A stretch of DNA of 64,000 nt from Zoroaster sp. YZ-2022 (taxonomy: Eukaryota; Echinodermata; Asteroidea; Forcipulatida; Zoroasteridae), in contig CM055816.1 of NCBI GenBank assembly GCA_029582265.1, positions 97,723,056 to 97,787,055 of the forward strand, in the 5' to 3' direction. A program made the translations under genes and the position numbers. Shown here in pieces: positions 47,390-59,470 of the stretch. Positions within the stretch are counted from its first letter, which is position 1. Each line of letters opens with the position of its first letter. The notes beneath the pieces are model-generated. The model did not search any database and was not told where the DNA came from. It worked only from the letters and a program-made list of their open reading frames with translations.

Positions 47390-48171
47390 GTGAAAGAAAA
47401 CGCTGGGTCACGTCCTGCCTATATATACTTGGCAAGGACTAACAGTGAGCGGCATTTCATGGTTTGTGGTTTGTCCGGATGTTTGTACTGTACTACCGTC
47501 GTCATGTCCCAACTAAACGTACGAAGGGTACGTCAGGTGTATCTCATGACATACAGCCGAGCTTCTGCAGACGTTGTTCCGTCACGTAACGCTTTCGCGG
47601 AAAAGGTCCTCGCCGCCTTTGAAGCGTGCGGAACTGCGCGGGTGATGATGTGGGTATGCTCACAAGAGTTTCACAGAGACGGTGGACTGCATTACCACAT
47701 GGGCGTCAAGTTGGACAAGGTACAGCGCTGGCTCAGAGTCCGAAACTTTTTGGCGAATCATTATGCCGTTTCTGTTCATTTTTCATCCCTTCATCATAAC
47801 TACTACAGTGCGTGGAAGTACGTCACCAAAAGTGACCAACAGTATTTACAGTCTACCGGCCATCCCGACCTGACGTCGTCGTCCCGCCCCCTACAGAGGC
47901 AGCCTCCTTAGCTGTTGCTCACGCCCCTCCAACATCGACAACTGCGCATGTTGCCGAAGGCTCCGGCGGCGGCCGAAGTTCTGGTGTCGGTGGTGGCAAA
48001 CGGAAGCCAAGGCTGACACTGTTCGACGTTTCCCAACTTGTGGTGCAAAAGAATCTACAAACACGTCTACAATTGTTGACATTTGCAGAGCAACAGAAAT
48101 GTGCTGGAAAAGATGACCTCGCACGTTTAATCGTCAACAGGGGCTCCCGAGCTGTTGATGAAGCTATCAAG
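47390..48171 (+). CDS. Rep-type HUH endonuclease-like protein
   Basis: Rep HUH proteins nick DNA to start rolling-circle replication. The likely start is ATG 47504 (MSQLNVRRVRQVYLMTYSRA); an upstream in-frame extension has a CGLSGCLYC pair. Motif I is YLMTYSRA, motif II is GGLHYHMGVKL (His-x-His), motif III is AWKYVTKSD (Tyr with Lys three residues on), all in the order and spacing of CRESS-DNA-type Rep N-termini. A one-base frame change near 47885 separates this from a downstream continuation (KRKPRLTLFDVSQLVVQKNL and KDDLARLIVNRGSRAVDEAI) that ends at a splice donor AAG|GTTAGC (48171/48172). The helicase P-loop that usually follows is not seen. It is either an endogenized Rep or part of an unnamed host/mobile family; the intron and frame change show it is a resident genomic copy. 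Confidence 0.65.
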
Positions 48172-48177
48172 GTTAGC

Positions 48178-48815
48178 CATGGGCGTCAACAGCTTATGAA
48201 AAGTGGGGGGACATGAGCCCCAATTAGTGATCTGTGTCCTGGGGAGTTATCTAAGGGGAGGGGGTGTCCCCTTGCCCTTAGAGATTGTTTGCATAATTAA
48301 GGGTGCTTAGGTGCTAAATGGTGCTATATTTTGTTAAATAATTGTATATTTCTTGAAGAAAAAATATTGAAATTTATACTATTTGTTCAAACTAATCATG
48401 CTACAAAAAACTGACCCCCCCACCCCTGGATCCGCGATCATCCGCTCCTGAATTAAAGGTCCTAGTTCTATTATAATTCCACGAATAATTCAGATTATAT
48501 CTACTTTTTGCCTGTCCCAACATTTGTGTTAGTATTTCACATGCTCATCTGAGTCATCTCAATGTTAAACTGATGAATGTTGTCTTTCACCAAAACTGAA
48601 GCTCTACATTTGATAATGAGTCGAAAAATGGCTGTTTTCACTAATATCGAGTTTGATTCTATTTGAGTCAGCAATTGATACAAAAAATCGAACATATGCC
48701 TGCCATTTTTTTAAATTATTGTTCTGAAAAGTGGGGGGACAAACGATATGATATCCCCCCCACTTTCAAAAGTGGGGGGACATGTCCCCCCGTCCCCCAC
48801 CTGTTGACGCCCATG
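48178..48815. mobile_element. hAT MITE inserted at a splice donor
   Basis: TIRs are CATGGGCGTCAACAG and its complement (48178-48192, 48801-48815). The flanking 8-base duplication AGGTTAGC (48170-48177, 48816-48823) is exact. The interior has AGTGGGGGGACA-type words near both ends. The duplicated octamer is the 5' splice site of the Rep-like gene. Confidence 0.9.
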
Positions 48816-48865
48816 AGGTTAGCTAATGAGTAATGTGTCCTTTTTGTTTGAAATTATGTGGGTAG

Positions 48866-49015
48866 ATCTTGCACAATGCGGCGAATTGCCAACAGAGGGC
48901 GTCATTCGGTACCCGCTGGCATATTGCGTGGTGTCTTGACTCTATTGCTTATGTTTCCCTTGTTAACATGCACGGTACCTGTTGCGTGTACAACGCAACG
49001 ATTGGGTGAAAGTTT
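48866..49015 (+). other. possible next exon of the Rep-like gene
   Basis: A TGTGGGTAG acceptor-like site is followed by about 49 open codons in phase 0 (ILHNAANCQQRASFGTRWHI ...). No domain is visible and the continuation to a helicase is missing, so this is weak. Confidence 0.25.
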
Positions 49016-49190
49016 CGTCCGTACACGTACACGTACACTTACAGTCACATGGTGTCACCGCAATTAGTCTTACTTATTACAAAACCAAATGAAAATAAAA
49101 AAATATCACGTTGGACTTCAAAATCAATGAGCATTCCCGTTATCTTTCCATCACCTCAAATGATGATGAATCTTCTTTCATAGCAAACAG

Positions 49191-49264
49191 GCAGGTGAAG
49201 TGGTGGTCTAATGGATTAGACGCTTGACATCCGTACAGGCGATCCCGGTTCGAATCCCACCTGT
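49191..49264 (+). ncRNA. tRNA-like module 1 (first of seven)
   Basis: Contains TGGTCTAATGGATTAGACG (A box; perfect GTCT/AGAC D-stem), a weak anticodon stem CTTG/CAGG around ACATCCGTA, GGTTCGAATCC (B box), an outer 7-base pairing GCAGGTG/CACCTGY, and a T6 run just after, the usual Pol III terminator. The T-stem has only two pairs and no U33-compatible anticodon, so it is not a normal tRNA. It resembles Arg-type tRNAs in the D arm. Further copies: 50238-50311, 51273-51346, 52325-52396, 53370-53442, 54413-54486, 55460-55533. The B box is AGTTCGAATCC in the fourth and fifth. Confidence 0.6.
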
Positions 49265-49346
49265 GTTTTTTCCCTTTTATTGTGTAGCAATACATTTCAA
49301 ACCCTTTATTTAAGTAGGTTTAATTTAACCTATCTAATACCAACAT

Positions 49347-49443
49347 GGTCCAGATGGCGCAGTACGTTGGCCGGACCACTGGAAGTGTCAATCGCGGGAC
49401 TTCCAGAGCTGGGACGCACCGGTTCGAAGCCCTAGAACAGACC
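49347..49443 (+). ncRNA. tRNA-like module 2 (first of seven and a half)
   Basis: A 97-base block opening GGTCCAGATGGCGCAGTACG (A-box-like) and closing with GACC, which pairs with the opening GGTC. It has an 8-bp hairpin CTGGAAGT/ACTTCCAG in the anticodon-arm position with an enlarged loop, and GGTTCGAAGCC (B box). It may derive from an intron-containing or long-variable-arm tRNA. Copies: 50394-50490, 51429-51525, 52479-52573, 53525-53621, 54569-54665, 55619-55715, and a 3' half at 56437-56480. Confidence 0.5.
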
Positions 49444-52400
49444 TAATTCAGGGACATGGCAGCTGCGGCAGCAGCAACGGTTTGGGGGCCGCCATGTCTC
49501 TCCCCTATTCGATAGTTGGTTACGGTGCGGGAAAGTAAAGGAGGGACCGGGGGTCTGCCGATTCCCCCAGAAGGGTGCTAAGGTGGTTATCACGCTGGGT
49601 TCGCCTAGAAGATTCAACGCTCCCCAATGCCTGGTCATTACCTCTGACTAACTTTCTGCAGAAATTAGTTTTGAAAAAATATATAAATAATAGCTTTAAT
49701 TACTATTATTTTATTTTAAAATTGACTCACTCACAAACCATGTCACTTAACGTTGTGTCCCTTATTAACATACAGCTTTTTGATTGAATTCAACCCTCTA
49801 GAGTAGTGAAAACGACCACACTGAAAAGCAGCCATTTTGGAAAAAGGCCTCCGCTTGAAATAAAATCAGGACCACTTTTTCAGGGCCTAGTGTATCCAAA
49901 ATACTCACGGTTGGAATTAAAGGATACCAGGTTATGATAGTGGGCCATTTTTACACAATCCATCAAATGAATTGGCCTCAAATCTTTGTTTTTCAGAAAA
50001 ATTTGTGGGTTTACACTTTATGGTAAACAGCTCAGCGCATGAATTCCTCACTATTTAGTGGGGTGCACTAATTACTACTCAATTGAGAATTTCACATGGT
50101 GTCACCGCAATTAGTCTTACTTATTACAAAACCAAATGAAAATAAAAAAATATCACGTTGGACTTCAAAATCAATGAGCATTCCCGTTATCTTTCCATCA
50201 CCTCAAATGATGATGAATCTTCTTTCATAGCAAACAGGCAGGTGAAGTGGTGGTCTAATGGATTAGACGCTTGACATCCGTACAGGCGATCCCGGTTCGA
50301 ATCCCACCTGCGTTTTTTCCCTTTTATTGTGTAGCAATACATTTCAAACCCTTTATTTAAGTAGGTTTAATTTAACCTATCTAATACCAACATGGTCCAG
50401 ATGGCGCAGTACGTTGGCCGGACCACTGGAAGTGTCAATCGCGGGACTTCCAGAGCTGGGACGCACCGGTTCGAAGCCCTAGAACAGACCTAATTCAGGG
50501 ACATGGCAGCTGCGGCAGCAACGGTTTGGGGCCGCCATGTCTCCCCCTATTCGATAGTTGGTTACGGTGCGGGAAAGTAAAGGAGGGACCGAGGGATCTG
50601 CCGATTCCCCAAGAAGGGTGCTAATGGTGGTTATCACGCTGGGTTCGCCTAGAAGATTCAACGCTCCCCAATGCCTGGTCATTACCTCTGACTAACTTTC
50701 TGCAGAAATTGGTTTTGAAAATATATAAATTATAGCTTTAATTACTATTATTTTATTTTAAAATTGACTCACTCACAAACCATGTCACTTAACGTTGTGT
50801 CCCTTATTAACATACAGCTTTTGATTGAATTCAACCCTCTAGAAGTAGTGAAAACGACCACACTGAAAAGCAGCCATTTTTGGGAAAAAAGGCCTCCGCT
50901 TGAAATAAAATCAGGACCACTTTTCAGGGACTAGTGTGTCCAAAAATACTCACGGTTGGAATTAAAGGATACCAGGTTATGATAGTGGGCCATTTTTACA
51001 CAATCCATCAAATGAATTGGCCTCAAATCTTTGTTTTTCAGAAAAATTTGTGGGTGTACACTTTATGGTAAACAGCTCAGCGCATGAATTCCTCACTATT
51101 TAGTGGGGTGCGCAAATTACTATATTTCACATGGTGTCACCACAATTAGTCTTACTTATTACAAAACCAAATGAAAATAAAAAAATATCACGTTGGACTT
51201 CAAAATCAATGAGCATTCCCGTTATCTTTCCATCACCTCAAATGATGATGAATCTTCTTTCATAGCAAACAGGCAGGTGAAGTGGTGGTCTAATGGATTA
51301 GACGCTTGACATCCGTACAGGCGATCCCGGTTCGAATCCCACCTGCGTTTTTTCCCTTTTATTGTGTAGCAATACATTTCAAACCCTTTATTTAAGTAGG
51401 TTTAATTTAACCTATCTAATACCAACATGGTCCAGATGGCGCAGTACGTTGGCCGGACCACTGGAAGTGTCAATCGCGGGACTTCCAGAGCTGGGACGCA
51501 CCGGTTCGAAGCCCTAGAACAGACCTAATTCAGGGACATGGCAGCTGCGGCAGCAGCAACGGTTTGGGGGCCGCCATGTCTCTCCCCTATTCGATAGTTG
51601 GTTACGGTGCGGGAAAGTAAAGGAGGGACCGGGGATCTGCCGATTCCCCAAGAAGGGTGCTAAGGTGGTTATCACGCTGGGTTCGCCTAGAAGATTCAAC
51701 GCTCCCCAATGCCTGGTCATTACCTCTGACTAACTTTCTGCAGAAATTAGTTTTGAAAAAATATATAAATTATAGCTTTAATTACTATTATTTTATTTTA
51801 AAATTGACTCACTCACAAACCATGTCACTTAACGTTGTGTCCCTTATTAACATACAGCTTTTTGATTGAATTCAATCCTCTAGAGTAGTGAAAACGTCCA
51901 CACTGAAAAGCAGCCATTTTGGAAAAAGGCCTCCGCTTGAAATCAAATCAGGACCACTTTTTCAGGGCCTAGTGTATCCAAAATACTCACGGTTGGAATT
52001 AAAGGATACCAGGTTATGATAGTGGGCCATTTTTACACAATCCATCAAATGAATTGGCCTCAAATCTTTGTTTTTCAGAAAAATTTGTGGGTTTACACTT
52101 TATGGTAAACAGCTCAGCGCATGAATTCCTCACTATTTAGTGGGGTGCACTAATTACTACTCAATTGAGAATTTCACATGGTGTCACCGCAATTAGTCTT
52201 ACTTATTACAAAACCAAATGAAAATAAAAAAATATCACGTTGGACTTCAAAATCAATGAGCATTCCCGTTATCTTTCCATCACCTCAAATGATGATGAAT
52301 CTTCTTTCATAGCAAACAGGCATGAGGTGAAGTGGTGGTCTAATGGATTAGACGCTTGACATCCGTACAGGCGATCCCAGTTCGAATCCCACCTGCGTTT

Positions 52401-55400
52401 TTTCCCTTTTATTGTGTAGCAATACATTTCAAACCCTTTATTTAAGTAGGTTTAATTTAACCTATCTAATACCAACATGGTCCAGATGGCGCAGTACGTT
52501 GGCCGGACCACTGGAAGTGTCAATCGCGGGACTTCCAGAGCTGGGACGCACCGGTTCGACCCTAGAACGAACCTAATTCAGGGACATGGCAGCTGCGGCA
52601 GCAGCAACGGTTTTGAGGGGCCGCCATGTCTCTCCCCTATTCGATAGTTGGTTACGGTGCGGGAAAGTAAAGGAGGGACCGGGGGTCTGCCGATTCCCCA
52701 AGAAGGGTGCTAAGGTGGTTATCACGCTGGGTTCGCCTAGAAGATTCAACGCTCCCCAATGCCTGGTCATTACCTCTGACTAACTTTCTGCAGAAATTAG
52801 TTTTGAAAAAATATATAAATAATAGCTTTAATTACTATTATTTTATTTTAAAATTGACTCACTCACAAACCATGTCACTTAACGTTGTGTCCCTTATTAA
52901 CATACAGCTTTTTGATTGAATTCCACCCTCTACAGTAGTGAAAACGTCCACACTGAAAAGCAGCCATTTTGGAAAAAGGCCTCCGCTTGAAATCAAATCA
53001 GGACCACTTTTTCAGGGCCTAGTGTATCCAAAATAATCACGGTTGGAATTCAAGGATCCGAGGTTATGATAGTGGGCCATTTTTACACAATCCATCAAAT
53101 GAATGGGCCTCAAATCTTTGTCAGAAAAATTTGTGGGTTTACACTTTATGGTAAACAGCTCAGCGTATGAATTCCTCACTATTTAGTGGGGTGCACTAAT
53201 TACTACTCAATTGAGAATTTCACATGGTGTCACCGCAATTAGTCTTACTTATTACAAAACCAAATGAAAATAAAAAAATATCACGTTGGACTTCAAAATC
53301 AATGAGCATTCCCGTTATCTTTCCATCACCTCAAATGATGATGAATCTTCTTTCATAGCAAACAGGCATGAGGTGAAGTGGTGGTCTAATGGATTAGACG
53401 CTTGACATCCGTACAGGCGATCCCAGTTCGAATCCCACCTGCGTTTTTTCCCTTTTATTGTGTAGCAATACATTTCAAACCCTTTATTTAAGTAGGTTTA
53501 ATTTAACCTATCTAATACCAACATGGTCCAGATGGCGCAGTACGTTGGCCGGACCACTGGAAGTGTCAATCGCGGGACTTCCAGAGCTGGGACGCACCGG
53601 TTCGAAGCCCTAGAACAGACCTAATTCAGGGACATGGCAGCTGCGGCAGCAGCAACGGTTTGGGGGCCGCCATGTCTCTCCTCTATTCGATAGTTGGTTA
53701 CGGTGCGGGAAAGTAAAGGAGGGACCGGGGGTCCTGCCGATTCCCCCAGAAGGGTGCTAAGGTAGTTATCACGCTGGGTTCGCCTAGAAGATTCAACGCT
53801 CCCCAATGCCTGGTCATTACCTCTGACTAACTTTCTGCAGAAATTAGTTTTGAAAAAATATATAAATTATAGCTTTAATTACTATTATTTTATTTTAAAA
53901 TTGACTCACTCACAAACCATGTCACTTAACGTTGTGTCCCTTATTAACATACAGCTTTTTGATTGAATTCAATCCTCTAGAGTAGTGAAAACGTCCACAC
54001 TGAAAAGCAGCCATTTTGGAAAAAGGCCTCCGCTTGAAATCAAATCAGGACCTCTTTTTCAGGGCCTAGTGTATCCAAAATAATCACGGTTGGAATTCAA
54101 GGATCCGAGGTTATGATAGTGGGCCATTTCTACACAATCCATCAAATGAATGGGCCTCAAATCTTTGTCAGAAAAATTTGTGGGTTTACACTTTATGGTA
54201 AACAGCTCAGCGTATGAATTCCTCACTATTTAGTGGGGTGCACTAATTACTACTCAATTGAGAATTTCACATGGTGTCACCGCAATTAGTCTTACTTATT
54301 ACAAAACCAAATGAAAATAAAAAAATATCACGTTGGACTTCAAAATCAATGAGCATTCCCGTTATCTTTCCATCACCTCAAATGATGATGAATCTTCTTT
54401 CATAGCAAACAGGCAGGTGAAGTGGTGCTCTAATGGATTAGACGCTTGACATCCGTACAGGCGATCCCGGTTCGAATCCCACCTGCGTTTTTTCCCTTTT
54501 ATTGTGTAGCAATACATTTCAAACCCTTTATTTAAGTAGGTTTAATTTAACCTATCTAATACCAACATGGTCCAGATGGCGCAGTACGTTGGCCGGACCA
54601 CTGGAAGTGTCAATCGCGGGACTTCCAGAGCTGGGACGCACCGGTTCGAAGCCCTAGAACAGACCTAATTCAGGGACATGGCAGCTGCGGCAGGCAGCAA
54701 CGGTTTGGGGCCGCCATGTCTCTCCCTATTCGATAGTTGGTTACGGTGCGGGAAAGTAAAGGAGGACCCGGGGGGTCTGCCGATTCCCCAAGAAGGGTGC
54801 TAAGGTGGTTATCACGCTGGGTTCGCCTAGAAGATTCAACGCTCCCCAATGCCTGGTCATTACCTCTGACTAACTTTCTGCAGAAATTAGTTTTGAAAAA
54901 ATATATAAATAATAGCTTTAATTACTATTATTTTATTTTAAAATTGACTCACTCACAAACCATGTCACTTAACGTTGTGTCCCTTATTAACATACAGCAT
55001 TTTGATTGAATTCAACCCTCTACAGTAGTGAAAACGTCCACACTGAAAAGCAGCCATTTTGGAAAAAGGCCTCCGCTTGAAATCAAATCAGGACCACTTT
55101 TTCAGGGCCTAGTGTATCCAAAATACTCAAGGTTGGAATTCAAGGATCCCAGGTTATGATAGTGGGCCATTTTTACACAATCCATCAAATGAATTGGCCT
55201 CAAATCTTTGTTTTTCAGAAAAATTTGTGGGTTTACACTTTATGGTAAACAGCTCAGCGCATGAATTCCTCACTATTTAGTGGGGTGCACTAATTACTAC
55301 TCAATTGAGAATTTCACATGGTGTCACCGCAATTAGTCTTACTTATTACAAAACCAAATGAAAATAAAAAATTATCACGTTGGACTACAAAATCAATGAG

Positions 55401-58400
55401 CATTCCCGTTATCTTTCCATCACATCAAATGATGATGAATCTTCTTTCATAGCAAACAGTCAGGTGAAGTGGTGGTGTAATGGATTAGACGCTTGACATC
55501 CATACAGGCGTTCCCGGTTCGAATCCTGCCTGCGTTTTTTTTTTCCTTTTATTGTGTAGCAATACATTTCAAACCCTTTATTTAAGTAGGTTTATTTTAA
55601 CCTATCTAATACCAACATGGTCCAGATGGCGCAGCACGTTGGCCGGACCAATGGAAGTGTCCATCGCGGGACTTCCAGAGCTGGGACGCACCGGTTCGAA
55701 ACCCTAGAACAGACCTAATTCAGGGACATGGCAGCTGCGGGAGCAGCAACGGTTTGGGGGCCGCCATGTGTCTCCCCTATATTCGATAGTTGGTTACGGT
55801 GCGGGAAAGTAAAGGAGGGACCGGGGGTCTGCCGATTCCCCCAGAAGGGTGCTAAGGTGGTTATCACGCTGGGTTCGCCTAGAAGATTCAACGCTCTCCA
55901 ATGCCTGGTCATTACCTCTGACTAACTTTCTGCAGAAATTAGTTTTGAAAAAATATATAAATAATAGCTTTAATTACTATTATTTTATTTTAAAATTGAC
56001 TCACTCACAAACCATGTCACTTAACGTTGTGTCCCTTATTAACATACAGCATTTTGATTGAATTCAACCCTCTACAGTAGTGAAAACGTCCACACTGAAA
56101 AGCAGCCATTTTGGAAAAAGGCCTCCGCTTGAAATCAAATCAGGATCACTTTTTCAGGGCCTAGTGTATCCAAAATACTCACGGTTGGAATTCAAGGATC
56201 CCAGGTTATGATAGTGGGCCATTTTTACACAATCCATCAAATGAATTGGCCTCAAATCTTTGTTTTTCAGAAAAATTTGTGGGTTTACACTTTATGGTAA
56301 ACAGCTCAGCGCATGAATTCCTCACTATTTAGTGGGGTGCACTAATTACTACTCAATTGAGAATTTCACATGGTGTCACCGCAATTAGTCTTACTTATTA
56401 CAAAACCAAATGAAAATAAAAAAATATCACGTTGGACTTCCAGAGCTGGGACGCACCGGTTCGAAGCCCTAGAACAGACCTAATTCAGGGACATGGCAGC
56501 TGCGGGAGCAGCAACGGTTTGGGGGCCGGCATGTCTCTCCCCTATTCGATAGTTGCTTACGGTGCGGGAAAGTAAAGGAGGGACCGGGGGTCTGCCGATT
56601 CCCCGAGAAGGGTGCTAAGGTGGTTATCACGCTCGGTTCGCCTAGAAGATTCAACGCTCCCCAATGCTGTGCAATTTAAACACTAATGCACAAACAATGT
56701 ATCATGCCAAGGTGTTATCTTAATTTACAGGTATCTTGGCAGCATTGGGGTTACATTTTCATCAGAGAGAGCTATGCGAAAGCTACAAAATGTACTCATA
56801 ATGACAACCTCACGGGAAGTCTTGTTCCACCCATCTTCAATTCAGATAAAGCCTATGGACATAATGGTGTGGAGTCACGAGAAGTACCCTATGTGACTGT
56901 CAAGAATCTACCCTCAATGATCCTGGACTATCTGGACAGACATGACTTGTAAATTATTAGTACCATGTAATGTACATTGTACATGTATGTATAATGCATT
57001 ATACTGTACATGAAATACTTTGTAATCTACCACACCCTCCATCAATATTTTGTTTACAGGTATGGCTCTCTGACCTGGCATGACGGTGTGATCCCAAAGG
57101 AGGAAGTGTGGATCAAAATTGGAGGAGACAAGGGTGGGAAATCCTTCAAAATGTCCTTCCAAATAGTGAATACTCGTCATCCAAATTCATTGCAAAATAC
57201 TGTTGTGTTCGCTTGTTTCGAAGCCAACGATTCAATTGTGAACCTTCAGACAGTTTTGCCACCCATCATGGACCAAGTATCAGAACTTGCTGGCCAAAAG
57301 TGGAGGTAAATTCTTGATTTAAAAAATATGTAACACACATATCATAAATATTGCACTCATTTTAGAGTTATATTGAATGTTTTGTTTATTCTGTTTTGTC
57401 TTTTACAGGGACAAAAAACACTGAGACTTTTCCTTTTTGGAGACTATGAGCTGTTAACCAAGATGTACGGTATATGCAGCTGCAATGGTAAGGCATACAA
57501 ATGTATGACAAGTTAATTTATACATTTGCTTTTACAATATATATGTTGGGCGCGATCGGTCGATCTGCGCGATAGCCCGATCGCGCTGCGCTATTGGGCG
57601 ACCTATCGTTCGCGCAGCCATCGGTTGATCGCGCAGCCATCGATCGATCGTGCAAGGACATGTTTGTGCCATCGCCAGATTGTGCAACGCAAGACTTGCG
57701 CGATCGCGCGATCGTGCAGCAACGGGTTAGCACGATCGGTCGATCGGGAAGTTAAGGGCGTTATCGGTCGATCGTCACAGAGCGCGTTGCGCGTTTGATC
57801 GATCGTGCGGGAACGGATTTGAGCAATCGGTCAATCGTGCATGCGTAAGTATGCACGATCGATCGGTCACGCAGTAATGGCTTCGCGCGATCAGTCGATG
57901 GTGCAGAAATAGTTTTGTGCGATCAGTTGATCGCGCATGGATGGCTTTTGCGTGATCGATCGATCGATCTCTAGGGCAGAATTTTGGTGGTCGATCAATC
58001 GCGCAGCACGGAACTTACGACATGATCGACCGATCGCGCATGGAGGGCTTTTGCGCGATCGATCGATCTGTAGGGCAGAATTTTGGTGGTCGATCAATCG
58101 CGCAGCACGGAAATTAGGACATGATCGACCGATCGCGCAGGAATGGCTTCGCGCGATCAGTTGATCGCGCATGGATGGCTTTTGCGTGATCGATCGATCG
58201 ATCTCTAGGGCAGAATTTTGGTTTGTCCATCAATCGCGCAACACAGAACTTGCACGATCAATCGATCGCGTATGAAAGGCTTTATCGTGATCGGTCGATC
58301 ATATTATAGAATCTGATTTTTGAAGGTAGCTTTTGTCATACATTTGTAGGAAATTTTGTTGGGGCGAAGCGGAATGTATTTTAGAATCACTACAACAGCC

Positions 58401-58769
58401 TCCTAAAAAATAAGGAAGGACAAAACAAATACCGTAGGGTCGACAAAACAATGAGAAGGCTCCCTCACATTTTAAATGTGGAATCCACGTGCAAGAAATT
58501 AAATGATCAGACACGAATACAAAAATTTCACACAATTTATTTTGGTAAATTAAATCTCTTCTAAAAGCAGTGATTAATAAAACCCTTTGGTTGAAAAAAA
58601 AAAAGAAATTTTGCAACGGAATAATCACAATATTATTACTGGGTGACTACACCTAAAAATAGGGTACCATGGGTAATTCACTTAAGTACACTATGAACTT
58701 TAATTTGGTTTGGCTTAAACCGTATACTGAATCGAGGTAAATATTATAATACAAAGATTGTTATAATCA

Positions 58770-58900
58770 ACTTTCTCCTGAGGATGATCAGAGCATACTG
58801 ATCGAAACGTCGAGTTGTACCCCCAGTTCTTTTCAGAACTAATTACTACTCAATTGAGATTCCACATGGTGTCACCGCAATTAGTCTTACTTATAATCAA
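58770..58900 (+). repeat. dispersed ~130-bp module with hammerhead-like core
   Basis: This module occurs in reverse at 12596-12722 and its second half is part of every array unit (CTCAATTGAG...CATGGTGTCACCGCAATTAG). The first half holds CTGAGGA (58778-58784), a 6-bp stem GATCAG/CTGATC with loop AGCATA (58786-58803), and GAAA (58804-58807), the arrangement of a hammerhead core (CUGANGA, stem II, GAAA). Stem III and stem I are not convincing. Confidence 0.5.
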
Positions 58901-59247
58901 CTTCAACAATTACGAACAGTATACAACTTCAATCTGATCAAACTTCATACGGGATAAAAATGACCCCCCAAAAATGGATATGAGTTAACAAATCACTCTC
59001 AGTTTCAGTAAATGGCAAAAATTGTAACCATTTCACAGTTCAAGTGATAGGTGTCCCTTTGCGCAACAAAGTTCGGGAGAACAGTTCTACAGTAGTGCTG
59101 GATAAGCATGTAGCAGCTCCTTGTCTACGGGTTAAGCGATCATGCAAAAGAAACCTGAGCGACGTCGATAACAATGACGAAGGCAATCCCGACACAGGAG
59201 AGTAAAATTAAAAATTGCTGATCACGACGTAAGATAAGGTGACTCAC

Positions 59248-59470
59248 TCGCCCGGAGAAAATAGCAGTGGCGTGGCTGGCGGGGGCGGCCGGAATGGAGT
59301 TCAAAATACTGCTGATGTCATAGTCATCCAACGCACAAACCGTATTCTGGTGCGTGGGGTGGTGAAGCAGCGGTAACTGTTGCGACGCTGTGCTGTCACG
59401 AAGTAAAAACACAAGATGGCGTCGCTGAGACGAAATGCTCAAGAAACCCGTTGGCGTTGATTAAAAACAA
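59248..59470 (-). other. promoter/first-exon-like patch in foldback core
   Basis: A GC-richer block contains CAAGATGGCGTC (plus strand, about 59411), a YY1-type word typical of animal first exons, and on the minus strand an open frame ending at a GTGAGT donor (59242-59247). The frame has no ATG, so coding is not supported. Confidence 0.3.

Larger units (their letters stand above)
49044..56666 (+). repeat. tandem array, ~1.04-kb units with two tRNA-like modules
   Basis: The word GGTGTCACCGCAATTAGTCT recurs at about 49051, 50098, 51131, 52179, 53225, 54274, 55319 and 56373, i.e. periods of 1033-1054 bases. There are seven full units and an eighth that is internally deleted and truncated at 56666. 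Units differ by scattered substitutions and small indels. Each contains tRNA-like module 1, module 2 97 bases long, a GC-rich stretch (GCAGCTGCGGCAGCAGCAAC), an A/T-rich middle and an inverted CTCAATTGAG near the end. Small open frames within units repeat with the array and have no domain, so I treat the array as non-coding. Confidence 0.95.

Noticed and set aside
49191..49264. Annotating module 1 as a functional tRNA gene
   Set aside because: The T-stem has two pairs, the anticodon stem has a mismatch and position 33 is not U, so I call it tRNA-like only.
49432..56654. Recurring 65-90 residue frames in each array unit (for example MTRHWGALNLLGEPS and MLRWLSRWVRLEDS)
   Set aside because: They repeat only because the unit repeats, overlap the tRNA-like modules and GC-rich stretch, differ by frame breaks between units and show no domain.
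57518..58172. Arg/Ser-rich frames in the CGATCG arms
   Set aside because: Low-complexity translation of GATCGATC words on both strands; present in mirror form at 60076-60616.
59140..59442. 100-residue minus-strand frame ending in a hydrophobic stretch
   Set aside because: No ATG: an in-frame stop lies just upstream of a TTG, and a splice donor falls inside before the hydrophobic part.
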